Below, piece after piece: positions 15,141 through 25,487 of a stretch of 64,000 nt of DNA. The DNA lies in assembly GCA_036937835.1 (NCBI GenBank), contig CM072861.1, forward strand, positions 20,264,001-20,328,000, in the 5' to 3' direction. The translations under genes were made by a program, and so were the position numbers. The notes below the pieces were generated by a model, which saw only the letters and a list, made by a program, of their open reading frames with translations, was not told the origin of the DNA and made no database searches. Position 1 is the stretch's first letter. Each line of letters opens with the position of its first letter. The stretch comes from Pampus argenteus (taxonomy: Eukaryota > Chordata > Actinopteri > Scombriformes > Stromateidae).

Positions 15141-15953
15141 AAAAAATAAATTTTTAACTCAACTACATTTATCTGAAAGCTACAGTTACTTTGCAATCTA
15201 ATCATTTGTATATAGACAGCATAAAGCATTCATTTTATGATTTTATTTTTTATAAACTTAAACTAATAAATAATAATAATAATAAACTAGTCGGATAGCA
15301 CATAATTAATAGTAAAAAATAGCTGTTGTTGACCGATAAAATGCTGCCGCCTACTGTCTAATAAGGGATGTTTTATAAAGGGTTTAAAAGTTGTTAGAAA
15401 TAGTTTTATTATTATTATTTTAATAATAGAATTTGGCTTAATAGCTTAATCAGAGGCCATTAATAATACAGTTGTGATAGTATCTTTCTCTGCAAGGTTT
15501 CATTTTGCATAATTGCTTTTGATAAGAAAAAATAATGCCAGTATATAATTGTATGAAAACATTTTACTTGTAATGTAGTATTTTGACACTGTGGTATTGC
15601 TACTTTTACTTGATTTATAATCAGAATACTACTACTGAGAGGTAGGTCTATTTAGATCTCTTCTTCTTCTACTATTCTTAGGTTTAATTGGCAAAAAAAA
15701 ACCTAAAACATTTTCAACCATCAACATGAGTAAATGAATAGCAGTTAGGAAAGATATATCTTGATATTTATGTGGTATCTAGAGAAGTCAAACATATTGG
15801 TTCATTTTTTTCTTCTTTGTTAGAATAACATGAAAACAGTGTGTGTCTATTCTAAGATAAACTTGTGTTTTAAATGCAGCTGGTATCACTTATAAGATAT
15901 TTACATCTTTGATCAAAGGCATATGTGGAGACGTGTGTATTTAACGTTAATGG

Positions 15954-15967
15954 CCAGTAGATGGCGG
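15954..15967 (+). promoter_or_regulatory. CTCF-like motif, forward orientation
   Basis: CCAGTAGATGGCGG fits the vertebrate CTCF core CCASYAGRKGGCRS at every position. The flanks (TGG before, CAA after) also fit the extended motif. It lies 314 bp upstream of the cltb ATG. Binding is inferred from the motif only. Confidence 0.55.
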
Positions 15968-16214
15968 CAAACTACCACAAATGTTACCGGTACCCTCAGG
16001 GTGCTGCCCTGCTCCATCATCACACATAGGCTGAACAAGTGAAGAAATCATGAATCATCAGTGAGGCCCTGGAGTCGAAGCTCAGATTGTCTACAGCCGG
16101 GTTGTTCCAGGGAATAGCTTGTCCCATTGCTCCCCGGTAGACCACGTAACATAGCTGCTTAGTCGAGTGAATTATTTAAGTTGTTTTAACGTCGCTGAAC
16201 CGGTGGCCTAATTC

Positions 16215-16893
16215 AACGTTAGCCGTCTTGTGTGACATTAGCTACAAGCTCAGTTAAACTTGTAAACACTTTTGTGAAAGATGGCTGACAACGGAGCACA
16301 CCCGACTGAAGAGGACCCAGCTGCAGCTTTCCTGGCTCAACAGGAGAGTGAGATAGCCGGGATAGAAAATGACGGAGAGGGGTTCGGGGCGCTGGAAGGA
16401 GCGGACGACCAACAGCTTCCTCCTCAGCAGCAGCAGCAGCAGCAGCTGACCGACTACGGCAAGTTTGTGACTGAGCTAACGTCAGCTTTAGTTAGCAACA
16501 AGCAACGAGCTAACATGACCACCGGTAGTTGTAGCTACTTCAACAACGTCACCTTATATAATAACAATAGCATCTCTAGTGTTGATACACAGGGAGCTAG
16601 TATAGCAACACAGGGTGCTTTTAACACTAACGTTATATAACTTGGTAATTTACAAATAAAGCTAAACTCACACAGCTAACCGACGATGGTCTATTTGTTT
16701 GCACGCATAACGTAACGGACGTTAACGTTAGTAAATTAGCTAAACGGCAGTTATTCAACAGCGCGTGAACCTGACGTAACGTTAGAAATGTCAGTGTTTA
16801 GCATTTTACTAACATGCTAGCTACTAGTAATTATACTAATAACCGAGCTAACGATAACTAGCGTCCACGTTAAGTGACAATAACGTTACTCCT
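16215..16893. repeat. GTTAGC/GCTAAC motif cluster over cltb exon 1 and intron 1
   Basis: Many copies on both strands: AACGTTAGC 16215-16223, GCTAAC 16475-16480, GTTAGC 16491-16496, GCTAAC 16509-16514 and 16675-16680, TAACGTTA 16723-16730, TAACGTTAG 16777-16785, GCTAAC 16847-16852. The density is well above that of the surrounding introns. The function is unknown. Confidence 0.6.
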
Positions 16894-17276
16894 CTGGAAA
16901 ACCTGTCCTATAAGTTAACAAACGACAACAGCCCAAACAGGTGCTGCCGCATTTTTGAAGTCTCAGCCATAACTGACACTAACACATAGTTAGTGTCAGA
17001 TAGTTAGTAAGAACAACCCAGATGATTAGGACCAATCCAATAAGCATATATTAAAATTAAGCAGTTTTCTTTTTTTTTTCTTCTAACAATGTTAGGCGCT
17101 TTTGAGGACGAGCCAGCCTCACTGAATGGAGACATGTATCAGGTGAGTTTAACAGACAAGCAGACATTATAAAAAAAATAATCTGGCAGGTCACTTTCTC
17201 TATCACTTTGTATGCTTGTGTCTGTTTGAGCCTCTTTATCACTCTTCTTTTTTTTCTAATTATTTTACTAATTTGC

Positions 17277-17312
<36 letters not shown>

Positions 17313-19677
17313 AAAGCTATAACAAAAAAAGAAAAGAAAACAAAGCTGGACAATGTATTTTGTTTTAGTGGTTAAAAAAACTAACCCTCAACAGTAACAC
17401 AGTGGTACGGAGAATTATACAAGGTTTTACCAATAGAAAGCCTTTCTGCTACTATAAAAAGAAAATTGAACATATTTACAATAAACCTGGCAACTAGTTT
17501 TAGTTCATTTTCCATATGAAATTCCAGACTTAACTTTCAAAGTGAAGCCGAGCTCATAAAATTGTATATTGATCCCTTTTTTTGTGTTATACTAGTCTTT
17601 TAATGGTAATGATTTATTTATTTGTTCATTTTTATTCTATCTCTTTAATTTATAATAACATTCTTGTATCTTGTAATGTGAACAGATTTACTGTCTACAG
17701 ATTATATTTCGATCAAATAAATATTTTATGTCCTAAAAGGAGTCCAATGGCCCAACAGACAACTACGCAGCTATCGCTCAGGTGGACATTCAGAGGCAAG
17801 AGCCAGAGAGTTTACGCAAGTGGAAGGAGGAGCAGGAGACACGCCTTGAGGCATTAGGTGAGCGAGGTTGATCTTATCTAACTGTGTCACACTTGCAGCT
17901 TATAATACATCAGTTGTTTTCCTATACATTTCTTCTTTTGGGGACTCTCTGAATGTGTTGCTCTCTGCCTAATAAGACTCAGCATCCAAGGCAGCAGAGG
18001 CAGAGTGGAGAGAGAAAGCCAAGAAGGAGCTGGAGGACTGGCATGTACACCAGAACGAGCAGATGGAGAAGAACAAGGCCAACAACAGGTTGGTGTCTGA
18101 CATGTCCCCTGTTAACTTTCACAGAGGAAACAGTTGGTTTAACATCCTGATGTGACCTGTAATCATCATACTGAACTGATCCTATTCAGATTTGACAACT
18201 CAAGTGTTTGAGTAGTAGATTGCAAGTTCTGTTTTATACCATAAGTAAAAAGAAAACTACTCAGAATATTCTTGTTATATTGCATGGAAAAGTCCCTCAG
18301 TGACACTTTATATCAACAACATCAAGACTTTGGGTGATCTTATACATGGATATTTTTAAAAATTGAACCAATTACACTGGCCTTACTGTGAGTGATTCAT
18401 ATATAACAGCTACATGTTATTAATCCTTGGAAATGTATGCACTGATTATATTTTATATAGTTTGTATAAAGGCAACCTGTCATGTTAGTGAATGTCTGCT
18501 ACATAAAGAGGGTCCTTATATTGCAGTATCCGTTAGTGTTTATACATTATGCTGTCAAAAACTTTGCAGTTTTGCCATTTCTCGATCAAGCTAACACATT
18601 CTTCTCTCACACTTTCCAACAGACTCTGTCCAAGTCTGGCACGGTATTATTCTGCATCTGTGGCTCTAGTTTTGGCCAGTTTCTACCTCTGTGTCTGTCT
18701 AAGCACTGAGAGACAATCCTCTGATGAGATATTAGTGTCCTCTGATGAGTTAAATGCCTGGGAAAAAAAAGACAAGCAGGAAGCTATAAGGAATGCAAAT
18801 GTCACAGTTTTCATCCACGCTACAGCCTAGCGAACTGCCTGAAATGCCATTCCAAGCTTGTTTATTGGCAACACTGTAATACAGTAGTACTAATATTATT
18901 TTCATTTCAGTTTTATTTCCATCCCATTAGAGCTGTTTCTCAGTTGCTTTACATAGTTCCTTTTTAAATGCAGACCCTAACTTTTCTTTGCCTGTTGTTT
19001 GACACTGAAACTGTTCTCCTTTCTCCTTCTTTTTCCTGCTTTCTTGGCCTTGCCTGCGCACTAGGATTTCTGACAAGGCTTTCTACAAACAGCCCAACTC
19101 TGATGTTATAGGCTTTGTGTAGGTTTAGAATTCTTGTGCTTTTTTAATGTTGTTTGCCCTACCTCAAATTACTATTAGTTGATTTTTTACCTGACGCATG
19201 ACCCAACACTAAAATTACACCTCTGTCTTTGAAGGCCTAATTTGGGATTTATTTGTATTTGACTGTTAAATACTCCTACGACAGACTCATAAGATATGAT
19301 GCATTTAATTTTGACTCCAACAAGGTATGTGATTGGTAGGAAACTGCATGGTCTTATTGTGTGTTTTACGTACATGCTATTCATGTGGTTGAACATTTTG
19401 GTGGTTGAGCGTCATATTTGGCTCAGACGGATTTGCTGTTGTGGAAACTGTCCTGAAATCTGTCTAATATGGGGCCTCATTCACATCTTTCCCTCCCACC
19501 TGTAGAGCATCCGAGGAGGCTTTCTTGGCAGAGACTGATGGCAACAGTCCAGGATCAGCATGGGAGAGAGTAGCCCGTCTGTGTGACTTCAATCCGAAAA
19601 CCAACAAACAGGCAAAGGATGTTTCTCGAATGCGCTCTGTCCTCATCTCTCTCAAACAGACACCTCTAGTTCGTTAG
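16281..19677 (+). CDS. cltb: clathrin light chain (B type by synteny)
   Basis: Light chain that binds the clathrin heavy-chain hub and tunes coat assembly and actin linkage via Hip1-family proteins. Exons: 16281-16458, 17096-17142, 17740-17857, 17977-18088, 19065-19118 and 19506-19677 (681 bp, 226 aa). Exon 1 has the invariant EEDPAAAFLAQQESEIAGIE block, an acidic/glycine stretch and a short Gln run. Exons 3-5 carry YAAIAQVD, the KWKEEQ heavy-chain-binding helix and KAFYKQP. The last exon has WERVARLCDFNPK and MRSVLISLKQTPL. Start context is strong (A at -3, G at +4). Intron 1 uses a GC donor (G|GCAAGT), the only choice that keeps phase and gives DYGAFEDEP. Sequence mixes CLTA and CLTB features, and the higd2a neighbour supports cltb. 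Neuron-specific insert exons between exons 5 and 6 were not recognised. Confidence 0.93.
16459..16460 (+). other. non-canonical GC splice donor of cltb intron 1
   Basis: The exon ends TACG and the intron begins GCAAGT, the classic GC-AG donor wording. The paired acceptor is TTAG before 17096. No GT donor within the open frame joins exon 2 in the correct phase. Confidence 0.8.
17278..17310. repeat. CA dinucleotide microsatellite
   Basis: Uninterrupted CA repeat of about 16 units in cltb intron 2. Confidence 0.95.
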
Positions 19678-20600
19678 AGGCCATCGGGCGAGTTTTTTTC
19701 ATTTAGGAACATTGCCTTTTCAGTTTGAACCTCACATCACATCAGTTTGTACGCCCTTTTCCATAAAATTGCTGGTATGTTTTATAACCTTTGAAAGCTT
19801 CCTGCCTTTCTTGATGCCTATTATAATGAAATAATATACTTAACCTCACTCTTGTGAGAAGATGAAGGACTGCTCTAATGTTACAACCTTTAGCTGGTCA
19901 GTTTTATTGATGCTATACATATAAAAAAAATGTTACTGTAAGTTAACCATTTTCCTTTCCCCTTAAATGCTGAATTATTAGGTCAACTTTCTTGCATGCC
20001 TCTGCCAATATTTTGGATGCACAACTTTTTGCTGTTTTATAAATTTGCATATTTGGTCGATGTCAGCCACTTGCTTATTGAGCACTATTACAGATTAGAT
20101 TGTAACCACTTATGCCTCTCAGTGTAGAACTATATACACCAATACTTTGTTGACGTTTGTTGTATTTATATCCCTGATTATGTATTTACGGTAGCTAAAA
20201 AAAATTTTCTCTTTCAAATATAAAAAGCTTGTGGCCTTTTTGATCCTGTTCTTACTCCACTTTGAGTACTTAACCAGGTGGATTTCCTCCCCAATTAGGC
20301 TAGATTTCAGTAAAATATTCACAACCAAAGATTTCTATAATCTAAATTTTCAATTTCACACAATTAAATGGCTTGTGCAAATTCCCATTTCACTGATTTT
20401 GTTATGTGTGTACATTTTATGCAGCATACTTGTGTTACACTGATACATTTTTAGATTTTTTTTTTTTTTAAAACGGCAATCAACAAGGTGTCAGTTTCCA
20501 CTGTAATGTCTACACATTGTTTCACATGTTGCCTATTTGGACAATGGAAAAGTGAATGTTAAAAGGGAACTGAAAAAAATAAAAACAATGTATGATTATG
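19678..20600 (+). other. cltb 3' untranslated region
   Basis: AT-rich sequence between the cltb stop codon and the AATAAA at 20578-20583. No coding signal was seen. The length of about 0.9 kb is an inference from the first good poly(A) signal followed by T/G-rich sequence. Confidence 0.6.
20578..20583 (+). terminator. poly(A) signal of cltb
   Basis: AATAAA in an A-rich context, followed within about 40 bases by TTTTAGTTTGTCC, a plausible U/GU-rich downstream element. Confidence 0.6.
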
Positions 20601-20955
20601 ATCAACTTTTAGTTTGTCCTTAAATATTTACCAGCTAATGTTGCCAATTGCCCTGGAGCTCATCAACTTGTCCAGTTGATGTTTAAGGAGCTACAACTGT
20701 GTTTGGCTAAGTGCTAATATCTGCCCTTACATATTCTCAGTTGCACCTTCCTAAAGGCTGTACTACTCTGAAATTTGAGGTAATTGCACACATGCTGTAT
20801 CTATTTCTTTATTCCATGGATGTATAACACAGATGTGTTTGCACTGAAGCGGGCCAGTCTGTGTCTAAAATCTCCTATTTAGATCTATTCACCCAGGACA
20901 TTTATATGATAACAAGTAGAAGGCACTTAATATGTGACTTTTCATCTGAGATATA

Positions 20956-20984
20956 CAGTCATGTAAGAAATTATTAGACAACCT
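20956..20984 (+). repeat. left terminal inverted repeat of the Tc1 element
   Basis: Begins CAGTCATG and contains AAATTATTAGACAACC, matching the complement of the right end with a few mismatches. Confidence 0.8.
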
Positions 20985-21221
20985 TAGTTTTCTTTAATTT
21001 CTTGTTAATTTGTTTGGACAATTATAATGATAACAACAAAAATAGCTCATGAGAGTTTAATTTAAGAACTAAGAACTATTCATTTTCCATGGTTTTCTTG
21101 ATAATAACCAAAATTACGTAATTTCTTACATCAATAGCTATGGCATTGTACTGCCAAAAACACTACCCTTCATTCCATGTTTTCTTTTCTGTTTGCTTTA
21201 AACACATGATACACACAAGAG

Positions 21222-22229
21222 TTAATGCTTGATTGCATAACCATTGTTTTTGATGACTGCAGCCATGCGTCTTGGCATGCTCTCCACCAGCCTCTGACAT
21301 TGTTCTGCTGTCACAGCAGCCCATTCCTGTTGGACAAATTCAAACACATTTTCTCTGTTTTTGGGCTTGTGGTTCTCCATTTTGTTTTTGATGATTTTCC
21401 ACAGGTTTTCAATTGGATTAAGATCTGGTGATTGAGCAGGCGAAGGCATGGTGCGAATGTTGTGGTTCTCCATCCAGGCTTTAACTGACCTTGCTGTGTG
21501 GCAAGGGACATTGTCTTGTTGGAAAATCCAGTCATTCGAGGCAGGAAAGAGTTTTCCAGCTGATGGAAGAAGACTGTTTTCAAGGGTAGTCCTGTACATG
21601 ACCTGGTTCATTCGGCCTTCACACAATTACATTTGCCCTGTTCCACTCAGACTGAAACAACCCCAGATCATGACTGATCCACCCCCATGTTTTACTGTAG
21701 GGGCAAGACAGTCTGGGTTGTAAGCTTCGCCAGGCTTCCTCCTAACCAGTAAATTGGCTGGAGTGGGCATCAATTCAAAATTGGATTCATCACTGAAGAG
21801 AACCATAGCCCAATCATCAACAGTCCAATCCTTGTGGTCTCGAGCAAAGAGTAACCGGGCCTTCCTCTGCCTTTCATTGATGAAGGGCTTCTTGCGTGCT
21901 CTGTGTGACTTCAAATCAGCTTCAACAAGTCTGTTTCCAACTGTCCTTGCCGAACAAGTCACATTTCTCGACAGTGCCCACTCATTTTTCAGGTCCCTGG
22001 AGGTCTGACGACAATTCCTGACACAGGAACGGATGAGTGCGCGGTCATCTCGTGGGGTAGAAAGACGTTTCCTGCCACGGCCAGGTAGCAATTTGGTAGT
22101 GCCATGTTCAACCTGTTTTTTGTTGTTGTAATGAACGGCTGTCTTGGAGATCTTCAGTTTTTTTGCTACCTGAATGGCCTCTTGTATACCCTGGGAATCA
22201 ATTAAGCTTAAGAATGTCAAATAGGACAT
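21222..22229 (-). pseudogene. Tc1 transposase interrupted by one in-frame stop
   Basis: A single reading frame of about 335 codons, close to the usual 340 for Tc1 transposases, is broken only by a TAA at 21627-21629. N-terminal helix-turn-helix wording (AKKLKISKTAVHY) is followed by GRGRKR and an HTH_Tnp_Tc3-like segment (CSARTVGNRL). The catalytic domain shows all three acidic residues: FSDESNF, QQDNVPCHTA and NPIENLW. The last two are separated by 34 residues (DD34E). The GGSVMIWGCFS motif is intact. No frameshift is visible, so it is a relatively young relic. The extreme N-terminus is atypical and may be altered. The stop probably abolishes function. Confidence 0.88.
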
Positions 22230-22330
22230 AAAGTATTATGTGACCAGCAGCATTTTTTGTTGTGTTCATTGTATTCTACGTTTAGTGGTACCAGATATTA
22301 GGATGAAGAAAGAAATTAAAGAAAACAAAA

Positions 22331-22359
22331 GTGGTCTAATAATTTTTTCCATAATACAG
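22331..22359 (-). repeat. right terminal inverted repeat of the Tc1 element
   Basis: On the minus strand it reads CTGTATTATGG followed by AAAAAATTATTAGACCAC. The outermost bases diverge from the left end, so the exact boundary is uncertain by a few bases. Confidence 0.7.
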
Positions 22360-22538
22360 CACACACAGTTTAAAATTAAGTTTTATATCAGGTAGAGGCA
22401 TGCCTTTATATTAATAATTTCAGTGACAATACATGGCATGAATTGAGAATTAAACCCTCCAGCAAGAGTTCTAAAATCACATCAATATTATTATAGCATG
22501 AATAAAGTAAACGTGTCCTGCTAATGAGCAGTTCACAC

Positions 22539-22544
22539 TTTATT
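22539..22544 (-). terminator. poly(A) signal of higd2a
   Basis: TTTATT on the plus strand (AATAAA on minus), about 200 bases past the higd2a stop codon and just outside the right end of the Tc1 element. Confidence 0.55.
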
Positions 22545-22741
22545 ACATTCTGCTAGCCTGAAGCTGAATATTTTATCATCATGAGCAACTTCAGTTTTCA
22601 AACAAATAGTGTTAGCCTTGATGTATGCATCTGAACAATGGTGGAAACATATAACACATTATTCATTTAATTCAAATAGCAAGAATCAGTCCAATTCCAT
22701 ATTGGATGGAGGATGGCAGAGGTGTGGAAGCAGTTCCTTCT

Positions 22742-23472
22742 TCACTGCTTGCGTTTCAGAGCTGCGGTAAAAACACCAACAATAATAGCAACCACAGTGA
22801 AACCTTGAGCAAGGACTCGGCCTCTCATCATTATCTGGGACTGTTTTTTTTTCCCATGAAGGAAGGTACGGAGACCATACGCCAACGCTCCTGCTGTCCC
22901 CAAACAACCTGGAAAACAAGCAGACATCTAATGTCAAGGCTTTAAATGAGAAGATGACAACCTCACATCCAACACGTCCTAATATTAAACACTGGAGCAG
23001 GGCAGACATTAATGTTATTAGGTGGAGCTGTGCTTTTCCCTAATATGTCAAAGTCAAATGTCTGAAAACCCACTAATACTGATGTAACAAGGACATTAAC
23101 ACTGATTATTTTCAGCAACAAACAACAATTATGACACAAAGAAGGTCGTCCATTATAAGATGAATGTTTTCTAATTTTGTGACATGCAAAACGAGATAAT
23201 ATATCCTTCTCTGTTAGCTAATTTATAAGCTAACGTGTAGATTTAAGAGCTTTTATTGCAGCTTTTATAACTTCAGTGTCCAGCTTGTATAACTCACCTA
23301 TCGGGACAAACGGGTTTTCCTTCATCTTTCTACTGAATTTCTCTTTGAAGGTCTCATCGTTGAGTATCAGTGAAGGGTTGAACCCCTCGATAGTTGGAGG
23401 TTTTGAGAAATCAAACGGTGGTGTTTTGGGTGTTTGTTGTGTGGCCGCTGGTGTTGTAGCTGGAGCCGCCAT
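22742..23472 (-). CDS. higd2a: HIG1 domain family member 2A
   Basis: Small inner mitochondrial membrane protein that assists cytochrome c oxidase assembly and respiratory supercomplex formation. Two exons, 23298-23472 and 22742-22908, joined GT-AG in phase 1, give 342 bp and 113 aa (human about 106). The Pro/Thr/Ala-rich N-terminus leads to PPTIEGFNPS, then FKEKFSRKMKENPFVPIG, the signature of HIG1 domains. Exon 2 carries two hydrophobic segments (TAGALAYGL and FTVVAIIVGVFTA) flanking the polar loop SQIMMRGRVLAQG. The ATG at 23470-23472 has a strong context (A at -3, G at +4). ETS-type sites lie just upstream, as is common for mitochondrial genes. Transcription converges on cltb across the Tc1 element. 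Confidence 0.95.
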
Positions 23473-23516
23473 GCTTACCTTGGACTGATGATATCACTTG
23501 AACCGAGGAAGTAATA

Positions 23517-23537
23517 AACTACACTTCCGCTTCCGCT
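23517..23537 (-). promoter_or_regulatory. tandem ETS-type sites at the higd2a promoter
   Basis: The plus strand reads ACACTTCCGCTTCCGCT, i.e. two overlapping CGGAAG ETS/GABP cores on the minus strand, 50-65 bp upstream of the ATG. GABP/NRF-2 control of nuclear mitochondrial genes is established. Its use here is inferred. Confidence 0.5.
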
Positions 23538-23694
23538 GTCGGTGTCACACTTAACAATAAAAGTCCTTGTATTTACGTAATGAAAGCTAGCACTGCCCTG
23601 GGCTTTAATGTATTCCTTATTGGTGGCTGCTGCACGTTATGTACGCATTGTGTAAACAATAAATAAACAGTAGTTACTGGATTCAACTCCGGTT

Positions 23695-23837
23695 CTATGA
23701 CTACGTGAAGACCCGCCCTAGTCTGACTCTGGTTGGCTAGTACTCTCTACCTTCGTTGACTGGATTGGTTATAGTTCGGGTAAGAAAATCAGGGTCCGCC
23801 AATCAGAGGCAGACTAGGGGCGGTTCTTCGCTTTTTC
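23695..23837. repeat. palindromic CCAAT-box element, copy A
   Basis: Inverted arms 23707-23737 and 23798-23829 match over 31 bases with three mismatches and a one-base gap. They carry CCGCCC (GC box) and GATTGGC/GCCAATC (inverted CCAAT boxes). The roughly 60-base centre includes TTGACTGGATTGGTTA. Arms and centre are both similar to the element upstream of rufy1 (61689-61851), so they are copies of one family. It lies about 235 bp upstream of the higd2a ATG. Confidence 0.75.
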
Positions 23838-24495
23838 ACATCTTTAAATTAATCACTTTGGTTTCTAAAATTTAAATGTTGATCACAACTGCTCCTACAC
23901 ATTTATAATATGTAATAATATACCATATTACAATACTTACACATTAACTTCTTTCAAATATGAGCACTACAATCTGAATATAACATGCATTATTTGGTTT
24001 GCACTTTATAGTATCCTCAGTATCTCCCCTATATCACTTTTACCACCAAGGGGCAGTACTGTGTAAGGTTTAATGTGCCAGTCAACACGAATCTCGAGCA
24101 TGGCATGTAGAGTCATGTCACTTCAGTTGGAAACAGGTATTTCATAAATTCCCACCCAATGACTCAATGAGAGAACATTGAGAACAACTGTGTAGATATG
24201 AAGCACCTCCTCTAGCTTTCCATTTGGTCTTTAGTCAGATTTCAACACATGTATCCTGTTGAACAACTTCTGAGCTTTGTCATTATCAGTTAAAAAAAAC
24301 AACATAAAAGCCGACTGTTCTCCAAGGTCTATTTGAGACCAGAGACAGGTCTCAAGACACAAGAACTCTGGCTGTCAGAGATGATGAGTCGGAGCCAGAA
24401 ATTACATATCGTTAAATCAACTTTGTACTTGGTATTGATGTCTGCTGACGGCTTCCAATTCAAACATGACAACAAATAAATGTTTCACAAAACAC
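23838..24495. other. intergenic spacer between higd2a and ankhd1 3' end
   Basis: About 0.65 kb of AT-rich sequence with no coding signal. It has a near-match to the CTCF core at 24043-24056 (CCACCAAGGGGCAG, one mismatch). In mammals EIF4EBP3 follows ANKHD1, but no 4E-BP exon with YxxxxLL wording was recognised here. Confidence 0.6.
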
Positions 24496-24514
24496 ACAAA
24501 TACTTTTCAATCTT

Positions 24515-24520
24515 TTTATT
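24515..24520 (-). terminator. poly(A) signal of ankhd1
   Basis: TTTATT on plus gives AATAAA on minus, about 555 bases past the stop codon. On the minus strand it is followed by TATTTGTGTGTTTTGTG, a good GU-rich downstream element. Confidence 0.65.
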
Positions 24521-25074
24521 GAATATTAAGGTAAATATTTCACATTAATACAGGCTACGTAAAGTAGAGCCACTATACGACATGAAATTTACTCTCATTT
24601 TAACCCTTTTTAGTATGTAAACAATTATACATGTATTTACCACTCTAAAAGGTTCTGATTTCTCTTTCTCTTTAGGTAATCATCATCTATTTCTGGGCAA
24701 AGTTTAAATAGCTACTTCATGTTCAGCCCCCTGCAGCCCAAGAACGATGTATGTGGGTTTAAGTCAAAAAAAATCGCTAATCTACGCAGAGAATGGATCC
24801 TGTTGAACAAGTGATCGCGCATGTTTGTTTGCATCATCAGGACACGGATAACAGCTCTTGCCCAATTTCGTCATTTCCTTGTTTGAGATAGGCACATCAA
24901 AGAATTGTCTTAACCTCCAATTCTTCAACCCCTGCTCTGCACTCTCAGGTCTCTAAAGTTAACATGTTGTACTTTTTCTTTTTTCTTTGTCTTAAATCGG
25001 TCATATTTGTCAGTTGGTATTTTATGTTTGCACTGTGGATCATGCTGTGTGCATTTGATTGCTGTGGACGCCGT

Positions 25075-25456
25075 CTAGTTGACGTGGTTCAGGTGCACAT
25101 TGCCCACATGAGGTGCCCAGGTACCAGGCCACACCTGAAGGGAGACATGAGAAGATGTGTTAAATCAAAGTAGAGCATTCTATATAACATACAGCTAAAC
25201 TCTAAGCACAATTGGACAATATATATTACTACAATAAAAGAAGACATTACCTGCTGTTGTGGGTCTGAGTTATCTGCATTGTTTGGGACCACTTTGATAA
25301 TGGGGCTCCATGCGGGGTCACCTGCGTGCAAACCATTGTACATCGGTCCTCCCGGCCCCTCTGCCATAGGAGGATGAGGCGGCAGCATGGTTCCTCCATA
25401 CATTGACATAGGCATTCCCTGGACAGACAATGACCGTTGGTTGGTTATACAGAATC

Positions 25457-25487
<31 letters not shown>

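Larger units (their letters stand above)
14556..16280. other. divergent intergenic region between pdlim7 and cltb
   Basis: The 5' ends of pdlim7 (leftward) and cltb (rightward) face away from each other across about 1.7 kb. It contains an AT-rich dispersed repeat (about 15026-15140), a perfect CTCF-like motif at 15954-15967, and the start of a GTTAGC-rich segment approaching the cltb ATG. No TATA box is obvious for cltb, as expected of a broad housekeeping promoter. Confidence 0.6.
20954..22356 (-). mobile_element. Tc1-like DNA transposon, decayed
   Basis: About 1.4 kb bounded by imperfect terminal inverted repeats sharing AAATTATTAGAC, with a flanking TA at the left end (20954-20955) and a likely but degraded TA at the right. 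Subterminal segments are also inverted (TTTTCTTTAATTTCTT left, AAGAAATTAAAGAAAA right). The internal minus-strand gene is a Tc1 DD34E transposase with one stop codon. It sits between the 3' ends of cltb and higd2a, where an insertion does least harm. The element is probably immobile by itself. Confidence 0.9.

Noticed and set aside
24043..24056. CCACCAAGGGGCAG as a third CTCF site
   Set aside because: One mismatch at a strongly conserved G. It was kept only as a note in the spacer entry.
23838..25074. Search for an eif4ebp3 exon downstream of ankhd1
   Set aside because: No 4E-BP motif or splice-compatible coding segment was seen in the 3' UTR or spacer.
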